A DNA stretch of 64,000 nt from Botryosphaeria dothidea (GCA_011503125.2 WWBZ02000033.1:2356001-2420000), one strand, 5' to 3'; counted from the first letter of the stretch, positions 46,345-58,730 are shown. Notes: generated from the sequence alone by a model not told the origin. Numbers and translations are program-made.

Positions 46345-47716
46345 GGCAATATACGCTGATGAAGTTGAGGAAAAAGGTGGGTGTAATATCCAAAAGATAT
46401 GTATTCCATAGATTTCTCGCAGAATTTACTCTGTTGAAAATAACAAGCTATGCTTAGCTGCGATATTCCTTTACGGGATGGATTGAAGTGTTCTTCGTGG
46501 CGAGAGTCGAGGCATTCGTCCGGACACAAATGTTTCGGGAGAGCGATGACATTCACGTCCAGATGGTTGCTTCAACTGCCCATAACGACAATTGTTTTGT
46601 ATGGATTTGTCACATTTGGCGCTGATCGTCGGCTGCAGCACCTTTCTGGATGCCTGTCGGCGACGACATCATCTCTGCACACTTATCTATAGCACCTCGG
46701 CCAGCCAATCAAAAACATTCCGACAGCGCAGATTGGCGAAAATCTAGACTGCCAAGTCATCGCAAGCAACATCTGAAACACTGCAAAGACTGCGGCTCGA
46801 AAAATCGAGAACTGGCGAACGTGCAGACCACGCCAGGAAGCTTTGCCCAACAAGGCAAACATCCCGCCGCGGCCAACACCAAATCACCGAGTCCTGAACT
46901 CCTACTATCCGCATCGTTTCTGTCGTGCAGGAACCAAGCCCGCACGGACGAACCATTCACCGGTCGAAGGATCGAAGCACGCTACAGGTATCCTGTCGTG
47001 CTGCCCGGCGGTTTCTAAATACGCGGTACTAGCGGCCGTTGCGCTACAATTGTTCTGCCAGCTTGCCAGCGTGATCGTCGACATTTCCCACCTATCGTTT
47101 CGCAGTAGTGCAAATCCTCAAGCAACAGCGCGCCGGAACGAAACTGGTTTCAAAACGCGCGAAACAACGATCATTCATGCAGTTCAAATATCCCACGTCA
47201 GACGACGGAGCAAAAGGGATTGTGATCCATCAACTTCGCAATCAAGAGATATTGTAGTAGGCGTTCATTCATTTCGCAGGCGACGGTGTTTCCCGTGAAC
47301 TACCCCGCTTGGCATCCGATTGATTGATTGCATGCTGCTGGTAGATAGATAGTGGTGGCCTGACTCACGCAGCAGGTGGCGGGGGTGCGATGATGAAAGC
47401 TTACGAGTCTCAAGCATCTGGTGTTTCATCAACCTGCCGCAGTCGGCCTCTTGGAGCAAGCCTGCCGACTCGGAACGAATTGCCCGAAGTCATTCACAAC
47501 CGGCGACCGAGGACTATGAGTTTGTCAAGAAGGCAAAGCCATGTATTTTGTACAGAGAAAGAATCTACTCGCTGAAAGTTTTTTTACAAGTCTTTACAGG
47601 AATTCGCTGCATACCCCCTTCTAACCATTTTCACCAAACCACCTCTCGATCGAGCAAGAATTTGACATCTCGGAATGGGTTCTTCAATCGTCACCCATCA
47701 TTACCAGGCCCGTAAT
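46345..47716. other. Intergenic, convergent genes
   Basis: 1.37 kb between the GT31-like and LPMO-like genes. Short frames (for example 46650-47018) show no features. Nothing else seen. Confidence 0.4.
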
Positions 47717-48688
47717 TTAGCGGTGGGCGGGGGCAACGTCACGGGCGTGACGCTTCTGGTTGGAGCCGGAGACGAGGTTCTGGGCGAGGTAGGTGAACCA
47801 GTCAATCAGGTCCTGGACGGTGGTGCCCTGGGGAAGAGACTGGTCGGGGACGACGCCAGAGGTGGCGGTAGGAGTGGTGGGGAGCTCCATGGTCAGAACG
47901 CTGGAGGGGAAAGCGGCGGCGAGCTCGGCAGCGAGGCCGCCGGAGGCAGCAGTGGCAGCGGGGGTGGTGGCCGGGGTGGCAGAAGCGACGACGGAGGTGG
48001 CCAGGGTGGAGGACTCAACGGCAGCGGCGGCGACGGTAGTGGGGGTGGAGGCGGCCGAGGAGACGGCAGCGCTCGAGCTAGAGGCGGTCGAGCCAGAGGA
48101 GCCGGAGCTGGAGCCACCGACAGTGAAGTCGACGCAAGACTCGTAGGTCTGGTCGATGCTGCGGGCGTCCCACCACCACTGGATGACACACTCACCAGCG
48201 GTGGTGCACTTGCCGCCGAGGTCCTCGGGGATGGTGATGTCGAAGGAAGTGTCGGTGGACTTGACACCGGTGGCAGTGGAGGCGTACTCGTCCCAGTGCT
48301 TCAGGACAGAGCCAACGATGCTGTTGGAGGAAGTCTCGACGATGGAGACGTTGGCGGTACCGGTGTGGGGAGCGCGGACGTCGACCTTGAAGGGCACGGT
48401 CTCGCCGAGCTTGAAGGTCTGGACGTTGTCCTTGTTGTCGTCGAACTTGTAGCCCTTGCAGAGCCAGATGTCGCACTTGGCGGCGTCATAGTCGCTCTGG
48501 GAGCTGGCGACCTGGAGCTCGCCCTGGACGTTGCCGTAGTTGTCGGACTTCTGGTTGTTGTAGACCTGCTGACCGCAAGCGGCAGCCATGGCATCACCAG
48601 GCATACGGGGCGTAGGACTGGTGACGAAGCCGTGGCCAGCAACAACGCTGGCCAGGACGGGGAGGGCGGCAATGTACTTGGCAGACAT
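47717..48688 (-). CDS. LPMO-like secreted copper protein with Ser/Thr-rich tail
   Basis: The ATG at 48688 is chosen because it gives a signal peptide of 18 residues that exposes histidine as mature residue 1 (AG|HGFVTSPTPR). Together with His108 in RAPHTGTANVS this can form the copper histidine brace of lytic polysaccharide monooxygenases. Paired cysteines (CGQQV, CDIWLC, CTTAGEC, YESC) fit the family. The catalytic-like domain ends near residue 195 and is followed by about 70 residues of Ser/Ala/Thr linker and a short C-terminal segment with a KRHAR basic site. 323 residues, no intron. Polysaccharide oxidation (chitin or cellulose) is expected but unproven; some His-brace proteins are not LPMOs. 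The 407-codon antisense frame is an artefact. Confidence 0.8.
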   Translation of the reverse strand: MSAKYIAALPVLASVVAGHGFVTSPTPRMPGDAMAAACGQQVYNNQKSDNYGNVQGELQVASSQSDYDAAKCDIWLCKGYKFDDNKDNVQTFKLGETVPFKVDVRAPHTGTANVSIVETSSNSIVGSVLKHWDEYASTATGVKSTDTSFDITIPEDLGGKCTTAGECVIQWWWDARSIDQTYESCVDFTVGGSSSGSSGSTASSSSAAVSSAASTPTTVAAAAVESSTLATSVVASATPATTPAATAASGGLAAELAAAFPSSVLTMELPTTPTATSGVVPDQSLPQGTTVQDLIDWFTYLAQNLVSGSNQKRHARDVAPAHR

Positions 48689-49551
48689 TTTGACTTGGTT
48701 GGTGGAGAGAGTGGTTTCGACTGGGTTCAGCGAGAAGAGACTGTGGGTGTCCTGGTACCTGTACCGGAAGAACGAATGAAGGATGTGGAAAAGAACGTGA
48801 TGGTCACAGACCGGGAAGAGAGCAAGTTCAAGCAGAGGATGGCTAGCCTTGGTGGTGAGAGAAGGGTGGGAAGCTGGGCGACGGGCAGCTACAAATAGGC
48901 CTACAGCAACTGGCACCCTGGGCAGATCATACCTGAGGCCCCATCAGGAAAGGGAAGTGGACGTTTCGTGGACTGCCGCAATGAGCGGGCTAGAGCAGTG
49001 CTCGCTGGCGAATGGGCTGCAGGCGATCCGGGCGCTTGGCCTCGGTTTCCTCGGCTGGTGTTTTCAAACAGCTATGCCGCGCCCCTGGCCCATCTCCGTG
49101 CGCCTCCTTGGTCGCTTGCGTCTCCGAGAGTGGATGCGCAGCCGAAGGGCGTCTCATGTTTACTACGACTTCTGGGGGCGCGCGCCTACGCCAGCGCCAC
49201 AGGTGCCGAGCGCAGAGCCGCCTGGCCGCCGTGGTGCCCGCCATGACGTGCACGGCGCGAAGCGACTGCGGCGGCGGGCCAGGCGGCGGCGAGTGCACGG
49301 CAGGGCGGGCATGGATGCGGGCGGGCGAAATGAGGAGAGGGGCGATGGATCGGACGGAGGGTTTCTTTGGCTGTGTGTCGTGCAGCAGAGCAGAGGCGGG
49401 CGGAGCCTCACAGGCCTGAATCTCGCCAAGCTCGTCTAGCCCGCTCTGGGCGTCGGCAGCCTGCCACCCTGCCTCTGCTCTCGACCACCACGCCCACCCG
49501 CCTCCGTCTGAAGCGCTCCTCTCAGCCCTTCACGATACTGCAGTATCGGAC
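48689..49551. promoter_or_regulatory. Divergent promoter region, LPMO-like and cyclin genes
   Basis: 863 bp of GC-rich sequence between two divergent starts; both promoters lie here. A pyrimidine-rich stretch (plus strand) precedes the cyclin ATG. Confidence 0.4.
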
Positions 49552-50525
49552 ATGGCGCCCCGGCTCGCTTCCCACCTGTCCAACCCGCTTGCCAGCCCCG
49601 ACCAGCTGGCCTCGTCTGGCTCGCAGCTCGACGGCATTCCGCCCGACCTCGAGGACTCGATCCGATTCGCCGGCGCCCGTCTCACTCAGGCCGCGGGCAT
49701 CCTCTTGCGTCTGCCTCAGGACATTATCGCTCAGGCCATCGTCATCTTCGCCCGCTTCTTCCAAGGCCCCGAGGGCGGCAGCCTGACGGAATACGGAGCC
49801 AAGGTACACCCACGTGATTCTTCTCCATCCCTCTCCCCCAATCTGCTCACCCGCCCGCCCAGCATGTCTCCGCCGCCGCCCTTTACATGATCGCCAAGCT
49901 GTCCGCCTATCCGAGACCGCCACGCGCCGTTATCAATGTCTACCAGTATCTCGACTCCCTACCCTCTACCCATGTGGATCCCGCCAATTTCCAGCTCTCT
50001 TCACCCGAGGACCCCGCTGCCTTCTACGTTAGCGAGGGTACCTATTACGCACTGCGCGCCATCCTAATGAAGACCGAAGCCCACCTCCTGCGCGTGCTTG
50101 GCTTCGATACCCACGTTTCCCTGCCCTACACGCTTGCCATCAACTACCTGCAGGCCCTCGGCATCAAGTTCGATGCTGTAGACGGCTCGCCCGCCACTGA
50201 GCTCGCCAAGCGCGTCTTTGCTCATCTCAACACTGCCCTCCTGAGCCCCCAATTGCCCTACTTGACCCACCAGCCCGCCTCTCTCGCCACCGCTGCCATC
50301 TATCTTGCCGCCCACGAGGTAGAAATCAAGCTCCCCGCTGAGGAATGGTGGGAAGTCTTCGACACGGATCGCGAAGAGCTCGGCTTCCTCGTCGTCGCCA
50401 TGACCAGCATGCCCGGCTTCGCCCTGGAAGAGAAGGCGAAGTGGGGACGCCGCAACGTGCCCATGACGCTCGAGGACGTCGAGGCGGAGCTGGAGCGCAG
50501 ACGCATGCTCGAAGAGGGCCAATGA
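49552..50525 (+). CDS. Cyclin L-type transcription/splicing cyclin
   Basis: Two exons (49552-49803, 49863-50525) give 304 residues. The first cyclin box covers about residues 35-160 (ARLTQAAGILLRLPQDIIAQAIVIFARFF, split by the intron at TEYGAK|HVSAAALYMIAK), and the second covers about 165-260 with EAHLLRVLGFDTHVSLPY and SLATAAIYLAA. The MKTEAHLLRVLGF block is typical of cyclin L and related transcriptional cyclins that pair with CDK11-type kinases in the nucleus. A C-terminal RS domain, present in animal cyclin L, is absent. Cyclin K/T-type assignment is the main alternative. The ATG lies close after a pyrimidine-rich leader. Confidence 0.85.
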
Positions 50526-53500
50526 TAGGGTCGCGAAACGAAACAAATCCCCCCCAAAAAAAGAAACCAGAATAGCCGACGTCGAAGGAGGTCCAAGCAA
50601 GTCAACTTGGTGATCGCTTCCGGGGGAGCCGTTCGATGCCGAGTCTTCCAGAAGCGGGCGCGACCCGCTGTATAGCCGCCGACCCACATCTGCCCTTTTT
50701 GCGGAGCTCCTCGACTGAGCCGCAAATGCGGTGTGTCTGGGCGCTTTTGCCTCTCCGCATGCTTAATGCCGCATTCTATAAAGGAGGTGATTAGGTCTGT
50801 CATGCTCGGCGTCTGTGCGGGCCGATCTGGTCAGGCGCCTCAGGAGAGGCTGAGATGAGGAAGCATAGTAGGTCGATGAACTATGGTAGCTTTGGCCCCT
50901 TTAACAAAAAGATACCGTTGCCACTGTTTCCTGGTGACCCAATAGCTTGTCTTTCTCCATACCTGGTCCGGTGACAACCCTTCATCACGCTCAACGATAG
51001 TCGACGGCACTTAGGAGTTGGGGAGTGTGGTTGGTTAAACGATAATAAAACAGGAGTTCAATTCGGCATCGATCTGCCTGACAGCAAGGCTTCCATTCAA
51101 TCTCAGTTGAACACCGACTTACAATACGAGCAACTGTATTCTGCTGGGAAATTGGTAGGTACAATCATCATCTCAACTTCTCAGGCATGCTCTTTTCATA
51201 CTTGGAGCACCCTGCAGCACCGCGGCTGAGAATTTTCGGTATCACTTTATTCACCCAAACATGCCATGAAATCTCGTTTGTAACGCTCACAGCTACCAAC
51301 ATCAACCAGTGCGGCCCTCCAAAAATCCTCAACCGCTGACTCATGAACCGGGCTTCGTTTTGAGAGAAGTACCGCGAGTACCGCTATCTGTAGGAGACGG
51401 AGTGGAAAAGAGAGTACTGGGTCCAGACCTCTCGAACATTATTCGGACTCAGTGACACTTCCAGTGCTTGTTAGCTGTATTGTAGGACTGATGAACGGAC
51501 GCTGATATAATGGTCCTCTTAAGAGCCTTGGTCACGCGGAGTAGTAGATGCTTCATCAACGTTTGCTTCGAAGCCGCGAACACCAATGTCACAGCAAATG
51601 AACCCCCCATCTGTGCAGCAGCTTTGCGTTTTATACACCAGGAGTCTTCCTCACAGCGCAGAGGCGATCATTTGATGTTCGGTAGTGCGTTGGGTGGCGC
51701 GTGCACGGTCCCAATTGCTCGCCGGATAAGCTTAACGCACGAGCGCGTGGGAGTAACCTTAATGGCCGCGCCCGAGATCGGGCATGGGGCGCCGTCCGAA
51801 GCTGTGACGTGTTGCTCGTGTGATGTGGTCATGCCACAATGGTGTTGTCATAAAAGCACCGTTGCTGATATCTTTCATGGAGGACTCAGTGAGCCAGCTC
51901 GGAACCTCGACGATCAGCCAAGCCTAAACTCGGCCTTTAGGCCATCGCTGCTTTAAGCCAGGTCCCCAAAATTTGTGCTCCAAGCCTTGGTCAGAAATCG
52001 AACTTGTTCTTCCAGGTGTACAGGGCTACGATGTTTCCGTGATTGATTACTCCGGCACTCTCCGCCGTCATCCTTCCGGTATAAAGAACTTCCACGGCTA
52101 TCGTTCTCTTTTTCGCGTACAGATAAATTTCTATTAAAGTGAACACTGGGCTTCGAACATCTGTTCGGCCAAAGAGAGCCCGGGAAAGACCGGGAACATG
52201 TTGTGCGCCCTACGTCCACGCCTCATCACACTCTCCTATGTATGCCGAGAAGGTCAGTTTTTGTGGAATGTCAGCTTTTGAGTTGATTTGATCCAGAATT
52301 CACGCATCTGCACCCCTCCGATCGCGAGAAATTAGAGTGTGAGTAGCAGCTGGAATACTCTTAATGATAAGAAGGCGAGCTTTGACGCCTTGGAAGTCGA
52401 AATCTCTGAAGGGGGTACTTTGGTATATCATCGTGGTATACAGACGCCCTCTTAAGACACGAAACTGCAAGTTGCTTTAGTGCATCTGGTTGGATTTGGG
52501 CTTCTCTTCTATGTGAGTGGCTCGTCGTAGGGAAGCGGCCCTGTGATACAAGCTCGGTGCTCCTGGGTTCAATCTGGCCGAATGTCATGCTCATTGGGCA
52601 TTTCTTTTTTTCCTTTTTCCTTTTAGCTAATTTTCACTAGCATGAAGCCACCAAACGCACGGGTAAGCCGATATGTGGTCTGCTCAAGGTACTTTTAGCA
52701 TTCATAATGTATCCGATATCTAAAACTGGCCCGGATAGGACTAGAAATCTCACCAAAGAAAAAGTCACATATTGCTCCACAAGCCGGAAGCATGTGATGG
52801 CCAAGTTTGTAACATAAATCACTCTCGGCAAACGGATCTCTCTTGACATTTATGCAAACGAACACTACTGCCGACCAACGTCAAGAAGCACGGAAGTACG
52901 TCTGCTCCATAGGGCTGAAGACTTCCCTGCAAGCGGCTTTTACTCGTCTTCCTCCGTCCTCCTGCCCTCTCATTGACCGTACCATTTCCGCTTACGCGCC
53001 ATCCATTCAACTCAAAGGACATCACCATCGCCATTGAAAATGAAAGCTGCCGCTGCAAAATTCATCCCACAATCAAGCTTCAAGGCTCCGTACGAGTGAC
53101 TTCGTCAAGCCTCGATCCACCATCGAATTCTCGACATACTTGACAGCGTTCGGGAACCGCCCACACACTCCCAGTCCCTTTTGAGTACTCAACACCTGAG
53201 ACCAACAACCGGAGTCAAAGTGTTCTCGGCACGCTCAAGGCCGCGAGCAACGCTGCAATCTGGCAAGGGATACCAGTGCAGAGGAGGCTTTCTTTCATGC
53301 TTGCAAAGCCGGCCAAGGCCATGAGATGAGCTTATACTCTTCGCGGATTAGCTAGGCAGCAGCTGATGCCCCGTACGAAAACAAAAAGCAAAAAGCATGT
53401 GACACGCCATCACAATTGTGCAACCACAGCCGCAGCTATCATCAACCGAGTCATCCAGCCAAACGCAAGTAAACTCTCTGGGTAATATTCGAACATTAAA

Positions 53501-53858
53501 GACAAGGGCATATCTGTTTTGCACAAAAGAGGTGTCGTTGGTTTGTTGTTGTATGAGTGTGCGTTCTTCCCACACCCCCTCTTAACCCCCTCAATCATCC
53601 TACACATCTTCTCCGGTCTCCCCTTTCCCTTAGCTCAAAAAAATTATATCAGAACGGGTTGGTTGAGACTGCGAAACAGCAAACAGCATACTATCCATCC
53701 AAGTGCACACCTCCCCGCCATTGCTTTGGATCCTCTCAAGGCACTTACACGCCAATCTCAATGCTTCTACAAGAAACTCCTCCAAACCTGCTCGTTCGTT
53801 CAAGGCAAAAAAAAAAAAAAAATCTCGCTCCATTTCTCTCCTTGTACTACTTCACTCC
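50526..53858. other. Long intergenic region before VPS35
   Basis: 3.3 kb without a supported gene. Frames up to 149 codons (51510-51956) have no recognisable content. A 17-base A run near 53807-53823 lies just beyond the VPS35 stop, probably in its 3' UTR. No tRNA-like or transposon-like structure was found by eye. Confidence 0.4.
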
Positions 53859-56810
53859 TCACTTCGGCTGCGTAACAACGCCCTCATACTCTCTCGACGC
53901 GATGTAATCGAGCGTCCGCTGGAAGTGCTTGCGCGGGTTCTCAAGACTCGAAGTGTTTTCATTGGTATTGAGATTCGAATGGATGAGCTCGATGAGGCCG
54001 TTCAGGTACTTGGTCGTGACCTGTTTCGGGTCAAATCAGCAAATTACATCATGGAATTGTTACTCCGTAGTACTTACGGCCTCATTCTCCTGGTCAAAGT
54101 AGTAGACGTAGCGGTTGAGGATCTCAACGAAGAGCTCCACACTGACCGCGGCATCCATACAGGCGTCAGCCACCCTCAGCGCACGCTGCAGGCACTCAAG
54201 CACACGCTTGCCATCACGGTAGAGCTGTGATTTGTTAGTATCCGTCTGTCAAAAAAAAAATGATAGTGGACTCACGTCTCTGGGATCCTCCTCTCCTCTC
54301 GCCCTGATTTCGGTGGCCCACCACAGGTGACTCGCCAAGTAAACGGCGCGGCACTGGTCCGGCTTCTTCAACAGCTTGCTGCCATGTAAGGCGCACTTGG
54401 TAATGAGAGTATCGTAGTTGTCCCGGCTGAAATTCCTGGTCGTGTGCAGGCCACCTGCAATAATGCAAACGGCCTGGAACTGTGCACGGCTGTCGCTGAT
54501 GGCTTCCTCATAAATAGTGAAAGCCTGCGCGAGGAACTCGTACGCGATCTCCTCATGGCCCGTCTGGTCAGCAACCTGACCACAAGCCACGAAGAGACGC
54601 AGTGACAGGTCGGCTGCGCCAGCAACGCGGGCGTACAATGTGCTGAGGAGGGAATGTGCGAACTTGTACAACGCCGAGGATTGGGAATTCCAGTTGTCGT
54701 CATAGTGTTCGCGTGCCTTGAATCTCCTGGCAAGCTTAAGGGACGATGTGATGAGTGCGGGAGTGGTGTACTTGACGCGCTCGTTACCATCGCTAAATGC
54801 TTTGCGGGCGGCTTGAAGAAGCTGCTTTATGTTAACGGATACCACGTAGACAATTAATGATTGCGTATTACCTTGAATTGGGTATCGTTGTCGGAACCCT
54901 GAATAAGGTGCACTATCCGTGCAAGCCAACCCTGCTCCTCAATGGTCTCGTCCGTCTCCATCCCCTTCCTCTGCAAAGGTCCGCCAGGATAACCTGTGGG
55001 CTGTTGGGCGCCTTCTTTAATAAGAACCTTCAGGATCTCCAAGACAGACTCCAAGTTCTCCACCGAGGAAATCGTGGTCTGATTTCTCAGCAGGCTCCGG
55101 GCAACCTCGCCAGCCACAGCTCTTCGTGTCGGATATGGTTGCGAATGCAAAAGTGGTACAAAATTGGGCAGAGCAAGTGCGGTAAAGAGGGAGAGGTAGG
55201 CCTTAAGAGGCGCAAGAAGGAGGTTAAGGATGTTGGATTGGGAAGCTTGAGAGTGGAGGTCGGCACTGTTCGCGTACTGCGCGACCCTCTCGTTGGCGAA
55301 GGCCAGGACGCGGTCGACGTAGTCCAGGCGATCAGGATAGATACTCCTAGTTCAAGTCAGCAAGGCCCCCGTAGAATGATGGTGAGGAATCTTACAGGGC
55401 AAGGTTTGTAAGGGAAACAAGTAGGGCGATGGTGTCCTGGATCGGGAGGCGTGCCATCTTGACCAGCGCTGCAACCTGCTCGTAGAAAATCTCAAATAAT
55501 TTGACATTCTCCGGGATACCGCGATGCTTCTTGACTTCGCCATCGACCGCTGTAGCCTCAGTCTCCGCCGTGGCTTCAGATGGAGCAACCGCTGTAGATT
55601 CAGAGGGGGCAATGGATGCATCCTCGTCATTCTCGTGTTCCACATCGCCGTTCTCGCCGTTCTGTGCCTTCGGTGGCTCCGCTGGTTTCGAGTCCTTGGA
55701 GATTCGGAGCTGCTCGAGCAACTTCGAACAAGCGTCTTCTTCGTTTTGTTTCCGTTGCTCGGGGGTTTCAGCGTCGGCTTCCCTCTCTGCATACGCTGAT
55801 AGCCTATCCATCAAACTAATGACTATTGCCTTAACATTGACGTGGGGATTGAGTCGGGCGGTTGCAGAGAGAAATTGATCGAGGGTATAGAGGTGGAATT
55901 CGTCGGGGAACACCTGAATAATGACTTCTGGTCTGTAAGCGCGAGATCAGATCCATGTGGCTGGACCAAACTTACCATCAAGGAGGTACTCTTGCGCAAG
56001 GACATCCCGGCACTGTACGACCTGCTCAAGGAGCGGGCCAAGGATTTTCTTGTAATTCTCCAGATCGACAAGCTGGCTGAGACGGACCAGGTTGCTTCCG
56101 ACCAGCAATTGCAGCTCCTGTCTCTCCTTGGTCCGCTGTTCCCGCTCCCGGGAATGCCCCTGGTGTTGTAGCCGCACCCAAAGCTTGTTCATCTCGACGA
56201 AATTGGTCAGAATGAAGCTGATGGAGTCCTGTAAGTTGCCCTCCGGGCCCTCGCTGTCGCCGGAGGGAAGATGGTCGCGAGCCTGGCCAGCGAGGTAGTA
56301 ACGGAGGAACAGGCCACGGATGGGATGCTGCACGCCGCGGCTCATCTCCATCATATCCTTCATGATCTCCTTGACGGGCGCATCCTCAATGGCCATATAA
56401 ACTGTGCCGACGGTGATCATGAGGTACAGACGCGGGACAATATTGCCTGCATATTGAACGAGTTCGTATAAGTCGGCTAGGTGGTTGACTGGGTGGTTGT
56501 CGCGCAGGTAGACGGAGAGATAGCGCAAGGCATCGAAGACGGCCATGTACAGCTCATAGTATTGCTTGGGGCCGAGGCTGCTGGTGCGCAGTTCGGAGAC
56601 GAGGGTAGAGCTGCAGGCACATACGGTCAGTGGGGAGCTCTAGCTAAAGGTGCGATGGTGGGGAGAGGCTCGTTACCAGCACTTGAGCGCGTCCATCAGC
56701 TTCCCCGGAGTCTCCAGGCACCGCCGCATGAGCATCGTCTGCTGGCGCACGACGCCCAGAGCATCCTCCAGCAGGCGCGACTGGTCTTCCACAGGCGGAG
56801 GCGACGCCAT
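53859..56810 (-). CDS. vps35: Retromer subunit VPS35
   Basis: Seven exons (56810-56677, 56610-55976, 55927-55396, 55346-54872, 54824-54276, 54224-54078, 54020-53859) rebuild exactly in frame to 877 residues, the usual size. VPS35 is the alpha-solenoid core of retromer, recycling receptors from endosomes to Golgi. The N terminus contains the family signature [15 protein letters not shown] (usual PRGLFLR context: HPIRGLFLR), which contacts Vps26. Further on are [16 protein letters not shown], a fungal acidic insertion rich in Glu/Ala/Pro (about residues 320-390), and the C-terminal HEAT region with [13 protein letters not shown] and [18 protein letters not shown] segments that bind Vps29. No break seen. 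It is an ordinary housekeeping gene with weakly biased codons. Confidence 0.95.
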
Positions 56811-57418
56811 TGCTGCGATCGGGGTGGGATGGTGGCGTGTGGTGGGAGGGTGTTGTCGTAGGTGTCGGCGCTGGTGCTGATGATGCCGTTCGGTTGGCGA
56901 CGTCGTCCCCTCGAATCGTGGCTGTGGCTGGTGCTGGGGGGCTGCCCGCCGCGAAAGATCGCCCACCACCACCGGTCCAGACACCCCACGAGTCCGCACG
57001 CGCATGGACTGCATTTTTTTTTTGGTCGTGTATCTGTATTGATAATGCTCTATCTCACAATATATACTTTGAACCCAGACGCTGTGTACTGCCCTCAACG
57101 CCTTCCAAATTCACCCGCTCGTGCTGGGCAGTTGTTTCTGCTGCGCCACGCCTTCCTGAAACGGAATCCATTCCACCGTCAACCCTGGTATCTCGATGCT
57201 GTCGTACTGCTGCCATCATCTTTTCACGTCGCGCATATCTCCAACATAATTACCATCCTCAAGTACAAACTTTAGAAAAAGAAAGAAATTCGTCAAAATG
57301 CTCGAAAACGTTTCTTTGCAAGAGAGGCCCGCAGAATGGAAATTAATGCCGCCGGTAATGGCAGCCTCTAGATGGACCAGCGTCTAGAAGAGAAGAGAAG
57401 AGAAGAGAATTCGTCCAA
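56811..57418. other. Intergenic, VPS35 promoter and 3' flank of the repeat protein
   Basis: 608 bp. The right end of VPS35 has GC-rich leader sequence. The repeat at 57386-57409 lies just beyond the stop codon of the next gene. Confidence 0.4.
57386..57409 (+). repeat. AGAAG pentanucleotide microsatellite
   Basis: Four AGAAG copies plus a partial fifth, in the probable 3' UTR of the minus-strand repeat-peptide protein gene. Confidence 0.8.
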
Positions 57419-58108
57419 TCATGCTGGGCTAACGGTCGGCCAAGTCTTAATGGCGTAAGAGGTATGCCACATTCCGTTGTCGTAATATGAAGTCGTGTCC
57501 GTTTGAGATGCCGTGATCGTGACAGGAGGTAGCGTAACAACGCTGACGGAGATGACGGGAGACGATGTGAGGCTAGGCACAACAAAGGTGGTGTTGCTTG
57601 CGACGATGGTGCTCGTTGCAGTCGTTGATTCCGTTTCCGTAGTGGTCGGAGCGGGAGGCGACGCGATGATAGTCGTAGTGTAGACCACGGTCTGCGTTAC
57701 CGATGGCGCCGGAAATTGTGTTTCCGTCACTACGATCGTGGTGTCTTGGGTATACACAACAGTCTCTGTAGGATTGGTGGTGACGATTGTGGGGTTTGAG
57801 GGTACGGTTTCCGTGAGGGTGACTGAAGAAATTTGTTCTGAAGTAGAGGTAGGTCCACCATCTACGTTGACGACAGAGTATGATTTTGCAGGAGCTCTTC
57901 TTTGTATCTCTTCGACATCATTTAATGCATCGGCCTTGCCGGCATCATCTGCGTTCGAAGAGCCATCCACATTGACTACAGCGTACGAGCGCGACTTGAT
58001 AGGAGCCCGGGCGCCGTTGCGCTGGTTGTCGATTGCCTCGAACGGCAAAGCTGATGCTAGACTAGCAGTGAGCAGGCCGTAGCAGGCGAATCGGATGGCA
58101 GCGCGCAT
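57419..58108 (-). CDS. Secreted protein with two SYxVVNVDG repeats (possible Kex2-processed precursor)
   Basis: 229 residues from the ATG at 58108, with a clear signal peptide (FACYGLLTASLASALP). Two near-identical blocks occur at residues 34-49 (RAPIKSRSYAVVNVDG) and 71-84 (RAPAKSYSVVNVDG). The second directly follows the dibasic QRR, a Kex2-type site, and the first follows a single Arg. The rest is Thr/Val-rich, with TVVYTQDTTIVV and TVVYTTTI-like strings, resembling cell-wall mannoproteins. Fungal RiPP (dikaritin/KEP) precursors have this plan of signal peptide plus core repeats next to Kex2 sites, often with a Tyr in the core; the modifying DUF3328 enzymes are not in this window. A structural cell-wall protein is the alternative. 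Confidence 0.6.
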   Translation of the reverse strand: MRAAIRFACYGLLTASLASALPFEAIDNQRNGARAPIKSRSYAVVNVDGSSNADDAGKADALNDVEEIQRRAPAKSYSVVNVDGGPTSTSEQISSVTLTETVPSNPTIVTTNPTETVVYTQDTTIVVTETQFPAPSVTQTVVYTTTIIASPPAPTTTETESTTATSTIVASNTTFVVPSLTSSPVISVSVVTLPPVTITASQTDTTSYYDNGMWHTSYAIKTWPTVSPA

Positions 58109-58730
58109 GGTCGGTGGTGATGATGAACAGTGCTGACTCGGCGGTGAAGAGTGCAGACGATGCAGATCGAGTAAGGATACGAAGAAAGTGTGAAGAAAGA
58201 GCACTAGCACGGTCGATCTCGAGCGTGCTTGAGAAATGTGGAGATGATGAAGGTTTCGTGCATGAAGAACAAAGGGAAAGGGCAGAGGAATGTGCGGCGA
58301 TGCCCAAGAGACTTTCCCGCCATATTCGTGATTTTTGGGAGGCTGGGTGGTTGGGTGGCTGGCATCAACCTGGAAGAGGCTGGCTGGTAAACACGCGGCT
58401 CTCGACCTCGCTTATTCCCGACGCTAAGCCTTATGACCCAGCAACCCCGGATCTTTCACATGCTTCACATCGCCCAACTGCACCGGCTGCTGAGGATAAT
58501 TATTGCGCACTAGAGGGCGTCTGAATTGGTGAGGATCTCGCGGCGGACACTGTTCCCTGTTCAAATTGTATGTTACACGAGCCCAAAGGCTGAAACGATG
58601 GAGACGCACAGGCATGCGATGATGTCATTTGTTTTTTTCGTCCTTTATCTGGGTCGAAGCAAAATAAGCATACAAGACATCCACGAGCCTCTACGCTACG
58701 GATTCTCCTACTTCACAGAGATGCGCCCGC
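58109..58730. other. Intergenic, repeat-protein promoter and dehydrogenase 3' flank
   Basis: 622 bp holding the promoter of the repeat-peptide protein and the 3' end region of the dehydrogenase; no gene seen. Confidence 0.4.

Noticed and set aside
47675..48898. 407-codon plus-strand frame, very Gly-rich
   Set aside because: It is antisense to the LPMO-like gene. Its Gly/Ser bias mirrors the Ser/Ala/Thr linker and GC-ending codons; the minus frame has the signal peptide and His-brace.
53807..53823. A-run as evidence of a retrocopy
   Set aside because: It lies downstream of the minus-strand VPS35 stop, which has six introns, so it is a simple homopolymer in the 3' flank.
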